In this document: positions 1 through 9,610 of the stretch, one piece after another
Layout of the letters: each line of letters begins with the position of its first letter
How positions within the stretch are numbered: position 1 is the first letter of the stretch
Assembly (NCBI GenBank): GCA_902793605.1
Contig: CADBEB010000023.1
Span: forward strand, 1 to 40,913
Length of the DNA stretch: 40,913 nucleotides
Direction of reading: 5' to 3'
From: an uncultured Eubacteriales bacterium
GTDB lineage: Bacteria; Bacillota; Clostridia; Christensenellales; Aristaeellaceae
The notes under the pieces: model-generated
Databases searched by the model: none
Told to the model about the DNA's origin: nothing
Seen by the model: the letters and a program-made list of their open reading frames with translations, nothing else
Position numbers and translations under genes: made by a program

Positions 1-161
1 GTTTCCACTTCCATCACAGCGCACTGGTAATTCATCAGCATGCTGTAAACCGGATCGAAATCGGCATGAAGCTGTTCCAGCATCTGATTGATGTTCCCGT
101 TTGCCTGCAGGGGCCCATTCGAAGCAGAAAGAGCGGAGCTGAGTTTATTGTTACCGGTCAT
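1..161 (-). CDS. N-terminus of a GTP pyrophosphokinase-family protein (partial)
   Basis: The minus strand reads an open frame from an ATG at 161 to the window edge, with a GGAGGAAG ribosome binding site 9 bases upstream. About 53 residues are visible. They end in a segment resembling the first helices of small clostridial RelA/SpoT-type alarmone synthetases (YSMLMNYQCAVMEVE). Proteins of that family make (p)ppGpp from ATP and GTP or GDP. The catalytic region lies outside the window, so the assignment rests on this short N-terminal resemblance. The gene sits 21 bases downstream of the PAP2 gene on the same strand and may be co-transcribed with it. Confidence 0.5.
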   Translation of the reverse strand, partial: MTGNNKLSSALSASNGPLQANGNINQMLEQLHADFDPVYSMLMNYQCAVMEVE

Positions 162-182
162 AGGCGCAAGCTTCCTCCATGT

Positions 183-1094
183 TTATGCTTTTTCTCCGAT
201 CTTTTCAAAGAGCGGGAAGACCTTTGGGTAAACACCGATCATCACGAAGATGATGATGGCGTAGCGCGCCGTACGGACCAGGAATGCCCCCAGGGTTCCG
301 CCTGTAAGGAACTCCGCGCTGAAGGGCATCTTCAGCAGTTTGTTCAGCACAAGATAGATCGCGAACGCGCCGATCACCCGCAGGATCTTCGCCCAAACGT
401 TGCGGGTATCGCTGAAATTCACGAACTTCTCCTCAAAATGGAAAGCGGCAATCAGGCCGATCAACAGGCCCAGGGCGGTGAAATAATCGTCAGTCCGGAC
501 GAAGAATACCCCGGGCAGCGCAGAAACCAGCAGGATCAGGTGCCGGATCCTTTCGTTCTTCACTTTTTTCTCCAGCAGCGTGATGATCCCGACGCAGATC
601 AGGCCGAGGGCCCATCCGGCCAGGACATCCGTCGGATAGTGCATCCCGGTGACTGACCGGCTGAGACCTACCAGGAAAATGATGACGCCGGCGACGATCC
701 ACATCCATTTTTTCTTTACTTCCCTCGCCAGGGGAATAAACAGCGCCATGACCGAAGCGCTGTGCATGCTGGGGAATGAATAGCCATGGGCGGCAACATC
801 TGTCAGCGGGGCTTTGTTTCCGACATCCGCGACGCCCCGCACCCGGTCCGGATGTTCCATATAAGGCCGGGGCCGCAGCACCAGAGATTTAATCATCGGC
901 AGCCAGCTGTTGACCGCGGCGATGATCAAAGCCAGGCGCTTTCCGCATTCCTTTTTCCAGCAGAAAAGAATGATCAGCACCACCAGCAGCAGGCCCATCT
1001 CGCCGCCGAGAAAGCCCAGTGCTGAAATAAATGCGCCGTTCAGGTCTCCCACCGTTTTCTGGAGCCATTCGATCAGATTGACTTCCCATTCCAT
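183..1094 (-). CDS. PAP2-family membrane phosphatase
   Basis: This 303-residue integral membrane protein carries the full PAP2 acid phosphatase signature. K69-x6-R76-P77 is motif 1, FPSMHS at 107-112 with the general-acid histidine H111 is motif 2 (PSGH type), and S145-R146-x5-H152-x3-D156 is motif 3. PAP2 enzymes dephosphorylate lipid phosphates such as phosphatidic acid or undecaprenyl pyrophosphate at the membrane. About six hydrophobic segments are visible, and the C-terminal 100 residues add membrane spans beyond the minimal fold. The ATG at 1094 has a GGAGA site upstream. A promoter carrying the window's recurrent upstream element precedes it. The substrate cannot be told from sequence. 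Confidence 0.9.
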   Translation of the reverse strand: MEWEVNLIEWLQKTVGDLNGAFISALGFLGGEMGLLLVVLIILFCWKKECGKRLALIIAAVNSWLPMIKSLVLRPRPYMEHPDRVRGVADVGNKAPLTDVAAHGYSFPSMHSASVMALFIPLAREVKKKWMWIVAGVIIFLVGLSRSVTGMHYPTDVLAGWALGLICVGIITLLEKKVKNERIRHLILLVSALPGVFFVRTDDYFTALGLLIGLIAAFHFEEKFVNFSDTRNVWAKILRVIGAFAIYLVLNKLLKMPFSAEFLTGGTLGAFLVRTARYAIIIFVMIGVYPKVFPLFEKIGEKA

Positions 1095-1142
1095 CGTTCC
1101 AGTCTCCTGTCAACATTTTTGGTTTCTATAAACACTGTAATA

Positions 1143-1199
1143 AATGTATCGCACGAATGACGATTTTTTGCAAGGGGATGTTCCAGATTGTCAAATCCG
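1143..1199 (-). promoter_or_regulatory. Promoter of the PAP2 gene with the recurrent upstream element
   Basis: Reading the minus strand, TTTGACAATCTGGAACATCC is followed by a TTGCAA -35 box (1173-1168), 21 bp after the first TTGACA (1194). A GATACA -10 lies 17 bp further on (1150-1145), with TACATT as a possible alternative two bases downstream. The upstream block is nearly identical to blocks before five other genes in the window. Confidence 0.6.
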
Positions 1200-1519
1200 A
1201 ATTTCCCGGTTTTCATTGCTTTTTTCGCCGTACTGGATTATCTTGATTATGAATAAACTAATCCGCTTTTTGCCCTGTTTCCTGCAGAGAACGGGCACAT
1301 GAACTTCACCGGCAACGGGTCCGGCCATCCGGAACGGGCGGGTTTTCCCCGGGAAGGAAACGGCGTGTTCATCAACTGCTGCGGGCACCGGATCCGGCTG
1401 CGGGATCAAACTGTATCTTCCCTGCCGGAGCGGTGTGACAACGGTAAAAGCGGAACGGCAATGTCAGCAGCGTCCCTGCCGGGCCGAGGGAATCATTGCG
1501 TGCAGGAGGGTATAGAAGG
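1200..1519. other. Gene-free stretch between divergent genes
   Basis: This is the 5' leader region of the plus-strand SpoIIE-phosphatase gene. I see no convincing open frame, RNA family or strong terminator in it. An AT-rich segment near 1210-1260 could hold the plus-strand promoter but has no clear -35/-10 pair. It ends with an AGGAGGG ribosome binding site at about 1504-1510. Confidence 0.4.
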
Positions 1520-3013
1520 ATGATCAACTTTACGGTATCCATCGGGAACATGATCAACATCATTATCATCGCGGTGGGATTGGGCATATGCGGTATGATC
1601 GTGATGCAGGTCAGTTCAGGGACACGCCTGAGGAAGGAGGTATCCCGGTATTTTCAGCTCTTCTTCGGGACGGTCATGCTTTACATCGGCAGTCATCTGC
1701 TCCGGCAGCTCATGGAGGGTTTTCCGGGAACCGGCATACACGTCGCGCTCCAGGTTGTGACCTTCCTGGAGTTCGTCTCCTCGGCAATCATGGCCTGGCT
1801 GTTTTCCCAGCTCACGCTGTACATCGCCGATCCTGACCGCCATCGCAAGCTGTACAGCCAACTGTTTCAGGCTGCGATCGTTTTTCACATCGTGCTGATG
1901 CTCGTCACTCAGTTTGTGCCTTTGTGCTTCTATTTCGACGACGGTAACATTTATCATCGCGCGCCGGGCTACCTGCTCTCCAATCTGGCGCATGTTATTA
2001 TGCTGGGGCTGGACGCAAGCCTCCTTGTGCGCCGGAAGGATAAATTCAAGCGTCAGACGCGAATCGCTTTCTGGAACTATATCATAGCGCCGTTTGCCGC
2101 GATCATTATACAGGCTTTTTTTCACGATGTGCAGATCATCATACTGGCGACCATCGGCGCGGCGGTCTACATGTCCGGCGTGATCATGCAGGATCTGGTT
2201 CAGAAGTACGAGCAGCAGCAGGCGGAGGCCACCCGGATCGGCGCGGAGCTGTCGCTGGCGACAAACATCCAGACGTCCATGCTGCCTCACATCTTCCCGG
2301 CCTTCCCGATGCGCAGGGAATTTGACATCTACGCCAGCATGGATCCGGCCAAGGAGGTGGGCGGCGACTTCTACGACTACTTCCTGATCGACGACGATCA
2401 CCTGGGCATGGTGATCGCGGATGTGTCCGGCAAGGGTGTACCCGGAGCGCTGTTCATGATGGCGAGCAAGATCATCCTGCAAAGCGTGGCAATGATGGGC
2501 AATTCTCCGGCGGAGATCCTGAAAAGGACCAATGATGCGATCTGTTCCAACAACGAAGCGGAGATGTTCGTCACGGTGTGGATGGGTATCCTCGAATTGT
2601 CCACCGGCAGGCTGACCGCCGCCAACGCGGGCCACGAATTCCCGGCGTTCAGGCAGCCGGGCGGCGTTTTTGAGCTTTATAAAGACAAGCACGGCTTTGT
2701 TATCGGCGGCATGGAGGACGTAAAGTACCGCGAGTACGAAATCCGGATGGAGCCGGGCAGCAAGCTGTTCGTGTACACCGACGGCGTGGTCGAGGCTACC
2801 AGTGCCGGGAAGGAATTGTTCGGCACGGAACGGATGATCGAGGCGCTGAACGTCGATCCGGACGCTTCACCGCAGGAAATCCTCCGAAACGTACGCGCCA
2901 GCGTGGACGGTTTTGTGAAGGATGCAGAGCAGTTTGACGACCTGACCATGCTGTGCGTGGAGTACAGGGGAGGAGCAAATGTATCATCAGTGAGTTCAGG
3001 AAAACGCGAATAA
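1520..3013 (+). CDS. Membrane-anchored SpoIIE/PP2C-type serine phosphatase
   Basis: This 497-residue protein has an N-terminal membrane region with about seven hydrophobic segments (roughly 10-225), a short coiled linker (226-245) and a C-terminal SpoIIE-type PPM phosphatase domain. Metal-binding landmarks are present: GGDFYD at 281-286, DVSGKG at 301-306, a later YTDGVVEAT segment and a final DDLTML. Such proteins typically dephosphorylate anti-anti-sigma factors or similar phosphoproteins in response to a membrane signal. The ATG at 1520 is preferred over an in-frame TTG at 1496 because AGGAGGG lies 9 bases before it. The membrane half resembles that of the LytS-like kinase at 23.2 kb. No anti-sigma or STAS partner is adjacent. 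Confidence 0.88.
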   Translation: MINFTVSIGNMINIIIIAVGLGICGMIVMQVSSGTRLRKEVSRYFQLFFGTVMLYIGSHLLRQLMEGFPGTGIHVALQVVTFLEFVSSAIMAWLFSQLTLYIADPDRHRKLYSQLFQAAIVFHIVLMLVTQFVPLCFYFDDGNIYHRAPGYLLSNLAHVIMLGLDASLLVRRKDKFKRQTRIAFWNYIIAPFAAIIIQAFFHDVQIIILATIGAAVYMSGVIMQDLVQKYEQQQAEATRIGAELSLATNIQTSMLPHIFPAFPMRREFDIYASMDPAKEVGGDFYDYFLIDDDHLGMVIADVSGKGVPGALFMMASKIILQSVAMMGNSPAEILKRTNDAICSNNEAEMFVTVWMGILELSTGRLTAANAGHEFPAFRQPGGVFELYKDKHGFVIGGMEDVKYREYEIRMEPGSKLFVYTDGVVEATSAGKELFGTERMIEALNVDPDASPQEILRNVRASVDGFVKDAEQFDDLTMLCVEYRGGANVSSVSSGKRE

Positions 3014-3067
3014 CGAAACGGATCCTGAGCGGCATTATCGGAGTAAGGCAGGGAAAGAGGTCTGACT

Positions 3068-4105
3068 ATGAGCCATTTTGATGAGAAGTATACCCTGGAT
3101 GTTTTTCAGCAGCTGCTGGCGGTGGATTCCACCACCGGGCAGTATCAGGCTGTTCAGGAAAAAACCGCGGAGCTGATCCGTTCGCTGGGATTTGAACCGT
3201 CCTTCACACACAAGGGCGGCGTGCTGGCGGATCTGGGCGGAACAGGTGATCCGCTGGTGATCACAGCCCACCTGGACGATATCGGTCTCATGGTCCGCCG
3301 GATCAACAAGGACGGCACCCTGAACGTCTGCCCGGTCGGCGGTCTCTATCCTTTTCACTGTGTCACCGAAAACGTGCGGGTATATACCGCAGACGGAAAC
3401 GTCCTGACCGGCGCCGTCTGCCGCACGCCTGCCTCCATCCATGTGACGGAAGGCGAGCTGCGCGATAACCGGGGCGATTTCCGTACCAATGTCTGCGTCG
3501 TGCTGGACCAGCCGGTGACATCCGCGGAAGAAACCCGTGCGCTCGGTGTGGAGACCGGCGATTACATCGCGCTCGATCCCCGTTTCACCCTGTCCGGGGG
3601 CTATATCAAAAGCCGCTTCATCGACGACAAAGCATGCGCCGCCGTTCTGGTGAACCTGATGAAGGCAATCCGGGAGCAGAAGCTGAAGCTGAAACGAAAA
3701 GTGATCGCTTATTTCGCCTGCTATGAGGAAATCGGCCACGGAACAGCCTGGCTGCCGGAGGGAGTAAAAGATATTCTGGCGCTGGATATCGCCCCTACAG
3801 GGCCGGACCAGACCTCGGATGAACGCAAGGTCTCCGTTTTTGCCAAGGACAGCCGCTTCCCCTATCACAGCGGCATGACTGCCGAAATCCGGGAAGCCGC
3901 GAAGAAATCCGGTGTGGATTATGTGATGGATGTCTTCACGCCGCATTACGGATCAGACGGGGACGGTTCCGTCCTCGCCGGCTATGATATCCGCCATGCC
4001 GCCATCGGACCCGGCACAGCAAACAGCCACGGCTACGAGCGCACCCATATCGACGGTCTGAAAAACACTTTTGACTTGGCGCTGGCGTATCTGACAGCCA
4101 CATAA
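3068..4105 (+). CDS. M42-family metallo-aminopeptidase/glucanase-like
   Basis: This 345-residue cytosolic protein matches the M42 (glutamyl aminopeptidase/endoglucanase M) peptidase family, two-metal enzymes that trim peptides. Metal ligands and catalytic residues are recognisable: AHLDD with H68 and D70, the bridging aspartate in FIDDKAC (D186), the EE pair at 220-221 in CYEEIGHG, D240 in LALDIAP, and a late histidine in NSHGYERTH. The second acidic residue of the first motif is D where E is common (HxDE). Length is typical. The ATG is preceded by a GGAAAGAGG site and follows the phosphatase gene by 54 bases, so the two may be co-transcribed. Confidence 0.9.
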   Translation: MSHFDEKYTLDVFQQLLAVDSTTGQYQAVQEKTAELIRSLGFEPSFTHKGGVLADLGGTGDPLVITAHLDDIGLMVRRINKDGTLNVCPVGGLYPFHCVTENVRVYTADGNVLTGAVCRTPASIHVTEGELRDNRGDFRTNVCVVLDQPVTSAEETRALGVETGDYIALDPRFTLSGGYIKSRFIDDKACAAVLVNLMKAIREQKLKLKRKVIAYFACYEEIGHGTAWLPEGVKDILALDIAPTGPDQTSDERKVSVFAKDSRFPYHSGMTAEIREAAKKSGVDYVMDVFTPHYGSDGDGSVLAGYDIRHAAIGPGTANSHGYERTHIDGLKNTFDLALAYLTAT

Positions 4106-4219
4106 GCCGGAATATCAGCCGATACTCCGTGCGGCTGTGATCATGCCCATCAGGAAGACCTCTTCCGCATTGCAGCCGGGGGCGCACGGCACCGGCGGCA
4201 GAGCATGCGCGAAACAGGG

Positions 4220-4270
4220 TTTGACAATCTGGAAACCCCCTTGACGCACCGGGGGAAGAATCTGTAGAAT
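4220..4270 (+). promoter_or_regulatory. Promoter with recurrent upstream element
   Basis: TTTGACAATCTGGAAACCCC (from 4220) is followed by a TTGACG -35 (4241-4246), an 18-bp spacer and a TAGAAT -10 (4265-4270). The first TTGACA lies 20 bp before the -35. It drives the membrane-protein gene at 4383. Confidence 0.75.
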
Positions 4271-4382
4271 ATTTTCAGTATATATATAATGAAAAAACGT
4301 ACCTGCGGGAAATGGAAAAAGCGGAGGCGTGTTGTTTTCTTCGAAAGGAAAAGCAGCCACAGCGTATAAGATGGAGGTCAGT

Positions 4383-5639
4383 ATGGCGCATGCGAAAAGA
4401 CCAGCGAGCGGGCGTGCGGGAGGAAAGAAACCGCGGACGAAATTTCATGAGTATACCGCCGCGAACGACATAAAATACAAGGGCCCGCTCAACTACCAGT
4501 CCTTCCAGCTGTTCGGCTGGATCTGTATCGTTCTGGCGGTTGTGGCAGGTCTCATCAACGCCGGGGCATCGATCGATCCCGGGCTGGAGAAGCAAATCGG
4601 CAAGATCGGCACGATCCTGAGCTGGATCGCGAGCCTTTCCCTGCCCTTCCTGCTGATGGCCAACTTCTCAAAGATCCTGGCAAACAAGGAAGGATACAAA
4701 AAACAGCTGCTGCGGAACGGCGGCGCTTCGCTGGCGATCTTCGTCGTCACGATCATAATGGGCAGCCGCTATTTCGTCGGAACCGTGGAGCAGATCGTGA
4801 CGCCGAAGGAAGAGGTTGTCCCGCTGCTCGAATCGTTTATCCGGCGCGCAAAGCCGGAGGGTTTCCTGGCCTTCAACCTGTTTATCGACCTGTTTATGTG
4901 CACGCTGAGCCTGTATTTCCTGAACGCCCGGCCGAAGCGTGTTTTCACCGGAAAACGGGTCATTATCCTGCGGCTGTTCGTTATTCTGCCGATCGCATAT
5001 GAACTCATCTGCTTCGTGCTGAAAGTCCAGGCGGCCAGGGGCCGGGTCCTGCTGCCGCTGTGGAGTTTTCCGCTGCTGACGATGAAACCGCCGATGACGT
5101 TCGCCTTCTTCGTCTTCATTGCCTTCCTGGTAAAGATCCGGGAATACCGTTACTGCAGGCACGGCAAGACACACGAAGAGTACCTGGAGTTCATGAAAAC
5201 GAACAGGAACTCCTTCCAGATGTCCGTGCGTCTTTGCTTTTCGATGATCGCTTTCGCGGTGATTGACGCGATCCTGTTCTTCCTGCTGGTATACGGACAC
5301 GCCGCGACAGTCCTTCCGGCGGATGCCGTTGTCTCTACGGGGGAAACGCTTACGGAAGCGGAAACAGCAGCGCTGAATGCGGGCGTTTCGGTGGCCCAGG
5401 CGGTCGGTATCGGCAAATCCATCATGCTGGCAGCGGTGGCGCCGCTGATGCTCCTGTATTCGTATACCAGTGAACCAAAGCGGAAGATCGTCAGCACGCT
5501 GATCCCGGTCGGCGGCATTCTCGTGATCGTCCTGATCATACTGGAGGCGATCCGCCTGGGCGCCGGTCTGATCGTGGGCGAGGACAAGATCGACCTGGTG
5601 GCCATCCGGCAATGGTTAAAACAAATAACCGCCCAATAG
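4383..5639 (+). CDS. Multipass membrane protein of unknown function
   Basis: This is a 418-residue protein with a basic N-terminus (residues 1-30, several K/R) and about eight hydrophobic segments: near 43-62, 78-95, 106-124, 147-167, 181-200, 214-238, 275-294 and 375-395. I recognise no enzyme or transporter motif. The ATG at 4383 has a GGAGG site 7 bases upstream, and the in-frame start at 4329 lacks one. It has its own promoter with the recurrent upstream element and is followed after 96 bases by the sensor-MscS gene, so the two may share a transcript and an envelope function. The family assignment is open. Confidence 0.75.
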   Translation: MAHAKRPASGRAGGKKPRTKFHEYTAANDIKYKGPLNYQSFQLFGWICIVLAVVAGLINAGASIDPGLEKQIGKIGTILSWIASLSLPFLLMANFSKILANKEGYKKQLLRNGGASLAIFVVTIIMGSRYFVGTVEQIVTPKEEVVPLLESFIRRAKPEGFLAFNLFIDLFMCTLSLYFLNARPKRVFTGKRVIILRLFVILPIAYELICFVLKVQAARGRVLLPLWSFPLLTMKPPMTFAFFVFIAFLVKIREYRYCRHGKTHEEYLEFMKTNRNSFQMSVRLCFSMIAFAVIDAILFFLLVYGHAATVLPADAVVSTGETLTEAETAALNAGVSVAQAVGIGKSIMLAAVAPLMLLYSYTSEPKRKIVSTLIPVGGILVIVLIILEAIRLGAGLIVGEDKIDLVAIRQWLKQITAQ

Positions 5640-5735
5640 CCTGATGCCAGGGCAGGCAACAGGAGCCCGGAAACAGACGGAGCCGTTCACGGGCGGCACA
5701 TTGCAGACACAACTGACAGAGAGGTGGACAGGCAA

Positions 5736-8426
5736 TTGAACAGCAGGATTTTAGAGGGAATCAAAGTGATCCTTCGTGAAAAAAGCGGGAAAAAACTTGC
5801 CCTCCGTTCAGTGATCGCCTTCCTGCTCGTCACGGTCATCGTGTTCTTCGCGGTTTTCAGTCTGTTCGAAGCAATGCGTGTGGAGCAGATGAGTGAGTAT
5901 CTGGAGGAAATTCCGGGCATCATCGAAAACCGCGAGAATGAACTGCTTACGTGCAGCCACATATACGAAGGGGACATCCTGGCCCGCGCAGAACTCGGGC
6001 TGATCCTCAACAGGGAAGAGAATGTGTCCGACACGGAAGAGGAAATGCTGGAACGGGTGCGCGGAGCGGTCTCCGCCGACAGTGTTTCCCTGGTGGACGG
6101 GCAGGGAGAACTGATCGCCACCACCGGCCCCGCGAGCCCGGAGGAGATATTCCGCGCCTGTATCCGGAAACTCGAACCGCGTCAGCCGGAGCTGGAGCTC
6201 TATCCCGTCCTCTCCGGGGATGGGAAGGAGACGGGAAAGAAAGACGGCAAAGGCTTTGTGAAGCTCCCCGTCACAGATAACGCGAAACGCAGCCTGGTCT
6301 TTGAATTCCCCTGCGATGCAATACTGGAACTCCACAATACTTTCGACGACTGGACCGGCGAGTTTGAGCGCATACTCTCCGGGAGAAAGACCGTTGCATT
6401 TGTCAAAACCGGCGACAAGCTGGCAAGTTATCCGACGGACATCCTCACAGGCGGGCAGGCTCCGCAGCTCAGCGAAGAGCTGGAGAAGGTATTCCAGAGC
6501 GGCGACAGCTTCCGGAAAACAGGGAAAGGAACGCCCGTCAGCTTCATCAAACTGCAGGGCAGACGTTACCTTGCGGCGCTGATGAAGGATCCGGAACAGA
6601 AAATGGATGTCCTGATCGCATATCCGCTGCAGAATGTGATCGGAAACGGCATCTTTATCGCCGCGGCTATTTCAGTCCTCATCGGATGGGGGATCGTGCT
6701 GCTCCAGATATATATTTTCTGCCGGCTTCTCCAGAGAGAGGACAGGGAAAAGAAGAACCCGATCTCCATCAGATGGGTGTGCCGGGTAACCGTGTCCGGC
6801 GTCCTGGTGCTGCTTGCGGCCACCTTCATCTTTTCCTATATGCTTCTGGAGATGGAAAACCGGATGGACAGCACCTTCACCGCTGTGGGCAAACGGACAA
6901 GCCTCCAGTATGAGATCGACCTGCGCAAAAGCCAGGAGAACGAGATCCGCGGTATCTTTGTGGACCTCTACCGGTCACGGACACAGATGCTGGCGGGTTT
7001 CCTGGCGGAGCATCCGGATTACCAGACGCGCGCAGGCCTGTCGAAACTCAATGCTGTCGCCGGGACCGAATACCTGATGCGCTTTGACAGCGCCGGGCAG
7101 GAACTTGTCTCCAGCAACAGCTATACAGGCTTTGCCATCGACAAAAACCTCAGCGAGGAATACCGGGCGGTGCTGCTGGGTTATCCCGATGCCGTCGTTG
7201 GACCCGCGGAGGACGCCTATACAGGGAAGTCGCAGCTTGGCGCGGCGATCCTGATGAAGGATGGAGAGGGACAGGCGGACGGATTCCTCCTGGCTGTCTA
7301 CAGCGCCGGGGACCTGAAGGCAACCCTGAAGCGACTGGGCTATGAAAATGCGGTGAACAGCTTTGCGGTACAGAAAGGCCATGTCGCCGCTGCCGTCAGC
7401 GACGGGACAGGCTGCTTTATCGCCCACACCGATCCGAAAATGATCGGCCAGAAGGCGGAGAACGTCCTGGAAGTTTATGAGCCCGGCGCAAGCTTTGAGG
7501 GCTTCAGCGTATACAACGGGAAACAATGCTGCGTATCCGCGAGCGCGGCAGACGGAAGGACGCTCATGTTTATCGTGCCCCAACGCGACGATTCCTATAT
7601 GGATGGGATTCCTGTCCTGGTTGTCCTCGCGGGGGTACTGATCCTGACGCTCCTGTATTATCCGAGCGCGGGCCTGATGATCGCGCGGGCGATGGAGGAG
7701 GCGAAGGAAAAACTTCCGCCTTCCGACAGCGCGAGAAGGCCTATGAAGACCTTCTCCGACGGCTATTCGATTTTCCTGACATTGTTTGCGGTCTTTGTTC
7801 TGATCGCATCCGCCAACGGCTGGTGGACAACCTTTGACTATGTCTTCAGCGGGCGGTGGTCCAGAGGTTTGCATCTGTACTCCGCATGGGCCACCCTGTT
7901 CGTCCTGACGGTCACGCTCTGCTGCGTGATCCTGATCCGCCACACGCTGGGTTGTCTGGAAAAACGCCTCAGCACAGGAGGCAGGACAGTTGCCAGGCTG
8001 GTGGGCAGCCTGATCGGCTATGTCGCTGTTTTCTTCCTGATCTTCAGCATCCTCGGCATGGTCGGCGTGGATACCAAGGTGCTGCTGGCGTCAGCCGGTG
8101 TCGTTTCCATCGCCGTCGGTATGGGCTCGCAGAGCATGGCCTCCGACCTGCTTGCCGGTTTCTTCATGATGCTGGAAGGTTCGATCCATGTGGGCGACCA
8201 GGTGACTGTCGGAGGATCCAGGGAAACCGCTACCGGTAAGGTTGTGGATATGGGTGTCCGCACAATAAAGATCCTCGAAGAGACAGGAAACCTGGTGACG
8301 ATGAACAACAGCAAGGCTACACCCATCAAAAATCTCAGCCAGGGCAGGGAACTGCCTGAGTCGGAAGACAATCCGGAAGACAAGCCGGAGAAAAAGCAGG
8401 AAAACGGATCGCAGAAAGCAGACTGA
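5736..8426 (+). CDS. MscS-family mechanosensitive channel with two extracytoplasmic sensor-like regions
   Basis: At about 896 residues this is far longer than E. coli MscS (286). After an N-terminal membrane segment (about 22-45) come an extracytoplasmic region (about 46-300), two membrane segments (about 305-365), a second extracytoplasmic region (about 370-620) that looks Cache-like, further membrane segments, and a C-terminal MscS core (about 750-875) with the glycine/alanine-rich pore helix VSIAVGMGSQSMASDLLAG and the following beta domain. The tail is acidic and lysine-rich. The TTG at 5736 is preferred because GAGGTGG lies 8 bases upstream; a GTG at 5724 would overlap that site. MscS channels release solutes on hypo-osmotic shock. 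The extra regions suggest ligand gating, which is inference. Confidence 0.88.
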   Translation: MNSRILEGIKVILREKSGKKLALRSVIAFLLVTVIVFFAVFSLFEAMRVEQMSEYLEEIPGIIENRENELLTCSHIYEGDILARAELGLILNREENVSDTEEEMLERVRGAVSADSVSLVDGQGELIATTGPASPEEIFRACIRKLEPRQPELELYPVLSGDGKETGKKDGKGFVKLPVTDNAKRSLVFEFPCDAILELHNTFDDWTGEFERILSGRKTVAFVKTGDKLASYPTDILTGGQAPQLSEELEKVFQSGDSFRKTGKGTPVSFIKLQGRRYLAALMKDPEQKMDVLIAYPLQNVIGNGIFIAAAISVLIGWGIVLLQIYIFCRLLQREDREKKNPISIRWVCRVTVSGVLVLLAATFIFSYMLLEMENRMDSTFTAVGKRTSLQYEIDLRKSQENEIRGIFVDLYRSRTQMLAGFLAEHPDYQTRAGLSKLNAVAGTEYLMRFDSAGQELVSSNSYTGFAIDKNLSEEYRAVLLGYPDAVVGPAEDAYTGKSQLGAAILMKDGEGQADGFLLAVYSAGDLKATLKRLGYENAVNSFAVQKGHVAAAVSDGTGCFIAHTDPKMIGQKAENVLEVYEPGASFEGFSVYNGKQCCVSASAADGRTLMFIVPQRDDSYMDGIPVLVVLAGVLILTLLYYPSAGLMIARAMEEAKEKLPPSDSARRPMKTFSDGYSIFLTLFAVFVLIASANGWWTTFDYVFSGRWSRGLHLYSAWATLFVLTVTLCCVILIRHTLGCLEKRLSTGGRTVARLVGSLIGYVAVFFLIFSILGMVGVDTKVLLASAGVVSIAVGMGSQSMASDLLAGFFMMLEGSIHVGDQVTVGGSRETATGKVVDMGVRTIKILEETGNLVTMNNSKATPIKNLSQGRELPESEDNPEDKPEKKQENGSQKAD

Positions 8427-8523
8427 CGCGGATGCCGGTCTTTCAGGAATCCGGTACGGACTCGCGGGAGGGTTGCAATCCCGAAAGGGATCAATATATC
8501 AACATAGTTTAGGAGGAACTACA

Positions 8524-9573
8524 ATGACATCGTTTACCATGATCGTGATTATGGGGGTCCTGATGATCCTCGGAGGCATCTCCATGCTGGCCACGCCGCT
8601 TCTCAACTTCATCAGCGCAGGATATCTCGTCATCATCCTGTTTTTCGTCTGGGGTATCTTCGGCATCGCCCGCGGGATCAGTGAAAAAAGCTACGACAAG
8701 AAGTTTTTCTTCGCGATCCTCAGCCTGATCCTGGGCGTCGTCGGCCTCGTCGTACCCGGCGCAGCCGTCATGAACAATTTCATCATCCTCTATCTCGCCG
8801 CGGGCTGGTTCATTATCCACGGTGTATTGTCCATCATCGACGCCATCGCAGGCGGGAATATCGGAGACGATGCCATCACGAAATTCGTGGGCATTGCCCT
8901 GGGTGTGCTTGAAATTGCCCTGGGTATTTATTCCATCGCGCATCCCGCGGTACTCGCCGTCAGCCTAGGGCTCCTGATCGGCTTCTACTTCATCGAGTCC
9001 GGCGTCAACGCAATCATCATCGGCAAGGCCACCTGCGCGGGAGGCAACAGCACGACGATCCTGTTCACGGTCATGGGCGTCCTGACGATCATCGGCGGCA
9101 TTTCCATGCTCGCCACCCCGCTGCTCACCTACCTGGGCACCGGGCCCTGCATCATCATGCTGTTCTTTATCAACGGTATTGTCGGCGTCGTTCATGGATT
9201 CTTTGAGCACCGTTTCGACAAGAGTTTCTTCCTTGCGGTTCTCAGCCTGATCCTGGGTATCATCGGCCTTACGGTCCCCGGCATTGCCGAGATGAACAAT
9301 TCCATCCTGCTCTACATGGCTGCAGGTTGGTTCATTCTCCATGGTGTGTTCACCATCATCAACGCCATCGCCGGCCGGAAAGAAGGCGGCATGAAGATCC
9401 TGAGCATTGTGCTGGGCGTGGTGGCCATCATCCTGGGTATCTATTCCATTGCCCATCCCGCGGTGCTTGCCGTCAGCCTGGGTATCCTCATCAGCTTCTA
9501 CTTTATTGAATCCGGCATCGATATGATCCTGATCGGATCCGCTTATTCCATGGCACTGGCCGGCACGAAATAA
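8524..9573 (+). CDS. Internally duplicated HdeD/DUF308 membrane protein
   Basis: This 349-residue, strongly hydrophobic protein consists of two tandem copies of an HdeD-like unit of about 170 residues. Matching blocks are GGISMLATPLL, FFxAxLSLILGxxGLxVPG, AAGWFIxHGVxxIIxAIAG and LGIYSIAHPAVLAVSLG, each occurring twice in the same order. HdeD-type proteins are linked to acid and envelope stress in enterobacteria; the role in Firmicutes is not established. The ATG at 8524 has a strong AGGAGG site 8 bases upstream. It lies 97 bases after the MscS gene and before a terminator, closing this transcription unit. Confidence 0.85.
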   Translation: MTSFTMIVIMGVLMILGGISMLATPLLNFISAGYLVIILFFVWGIFGIARGISEKSYDKKFFFAILSLILGVVGLVVPGAAVMNNFIILYLAAGWFIIHGVLSIIDAIAGGNIGDDAITKFVGIALGVLEIALGIYSIAHPAVLAVSLGLLIGFYFIESGVNAIIIGKATCAGGNSTTILFTVMGVLTIIGGISMLATPLLTYLGTGPCIIMLFFINGIVGVVHGFFEHRFDKSFFLAVLSLILGIIGLTVPGIAEMNNSILLYMAAGWFILHGVFTIINAIAGRKEGGMKILSIVLGVVAIILGIYSIAHPAVLAVSLGILISFYFIESGIDMILIGSAYSMALAGTK

Positions 9574-9610
9574 GAAACAGGGAAAACCATATCCGGAGGA
9601 ACCGGACCAG

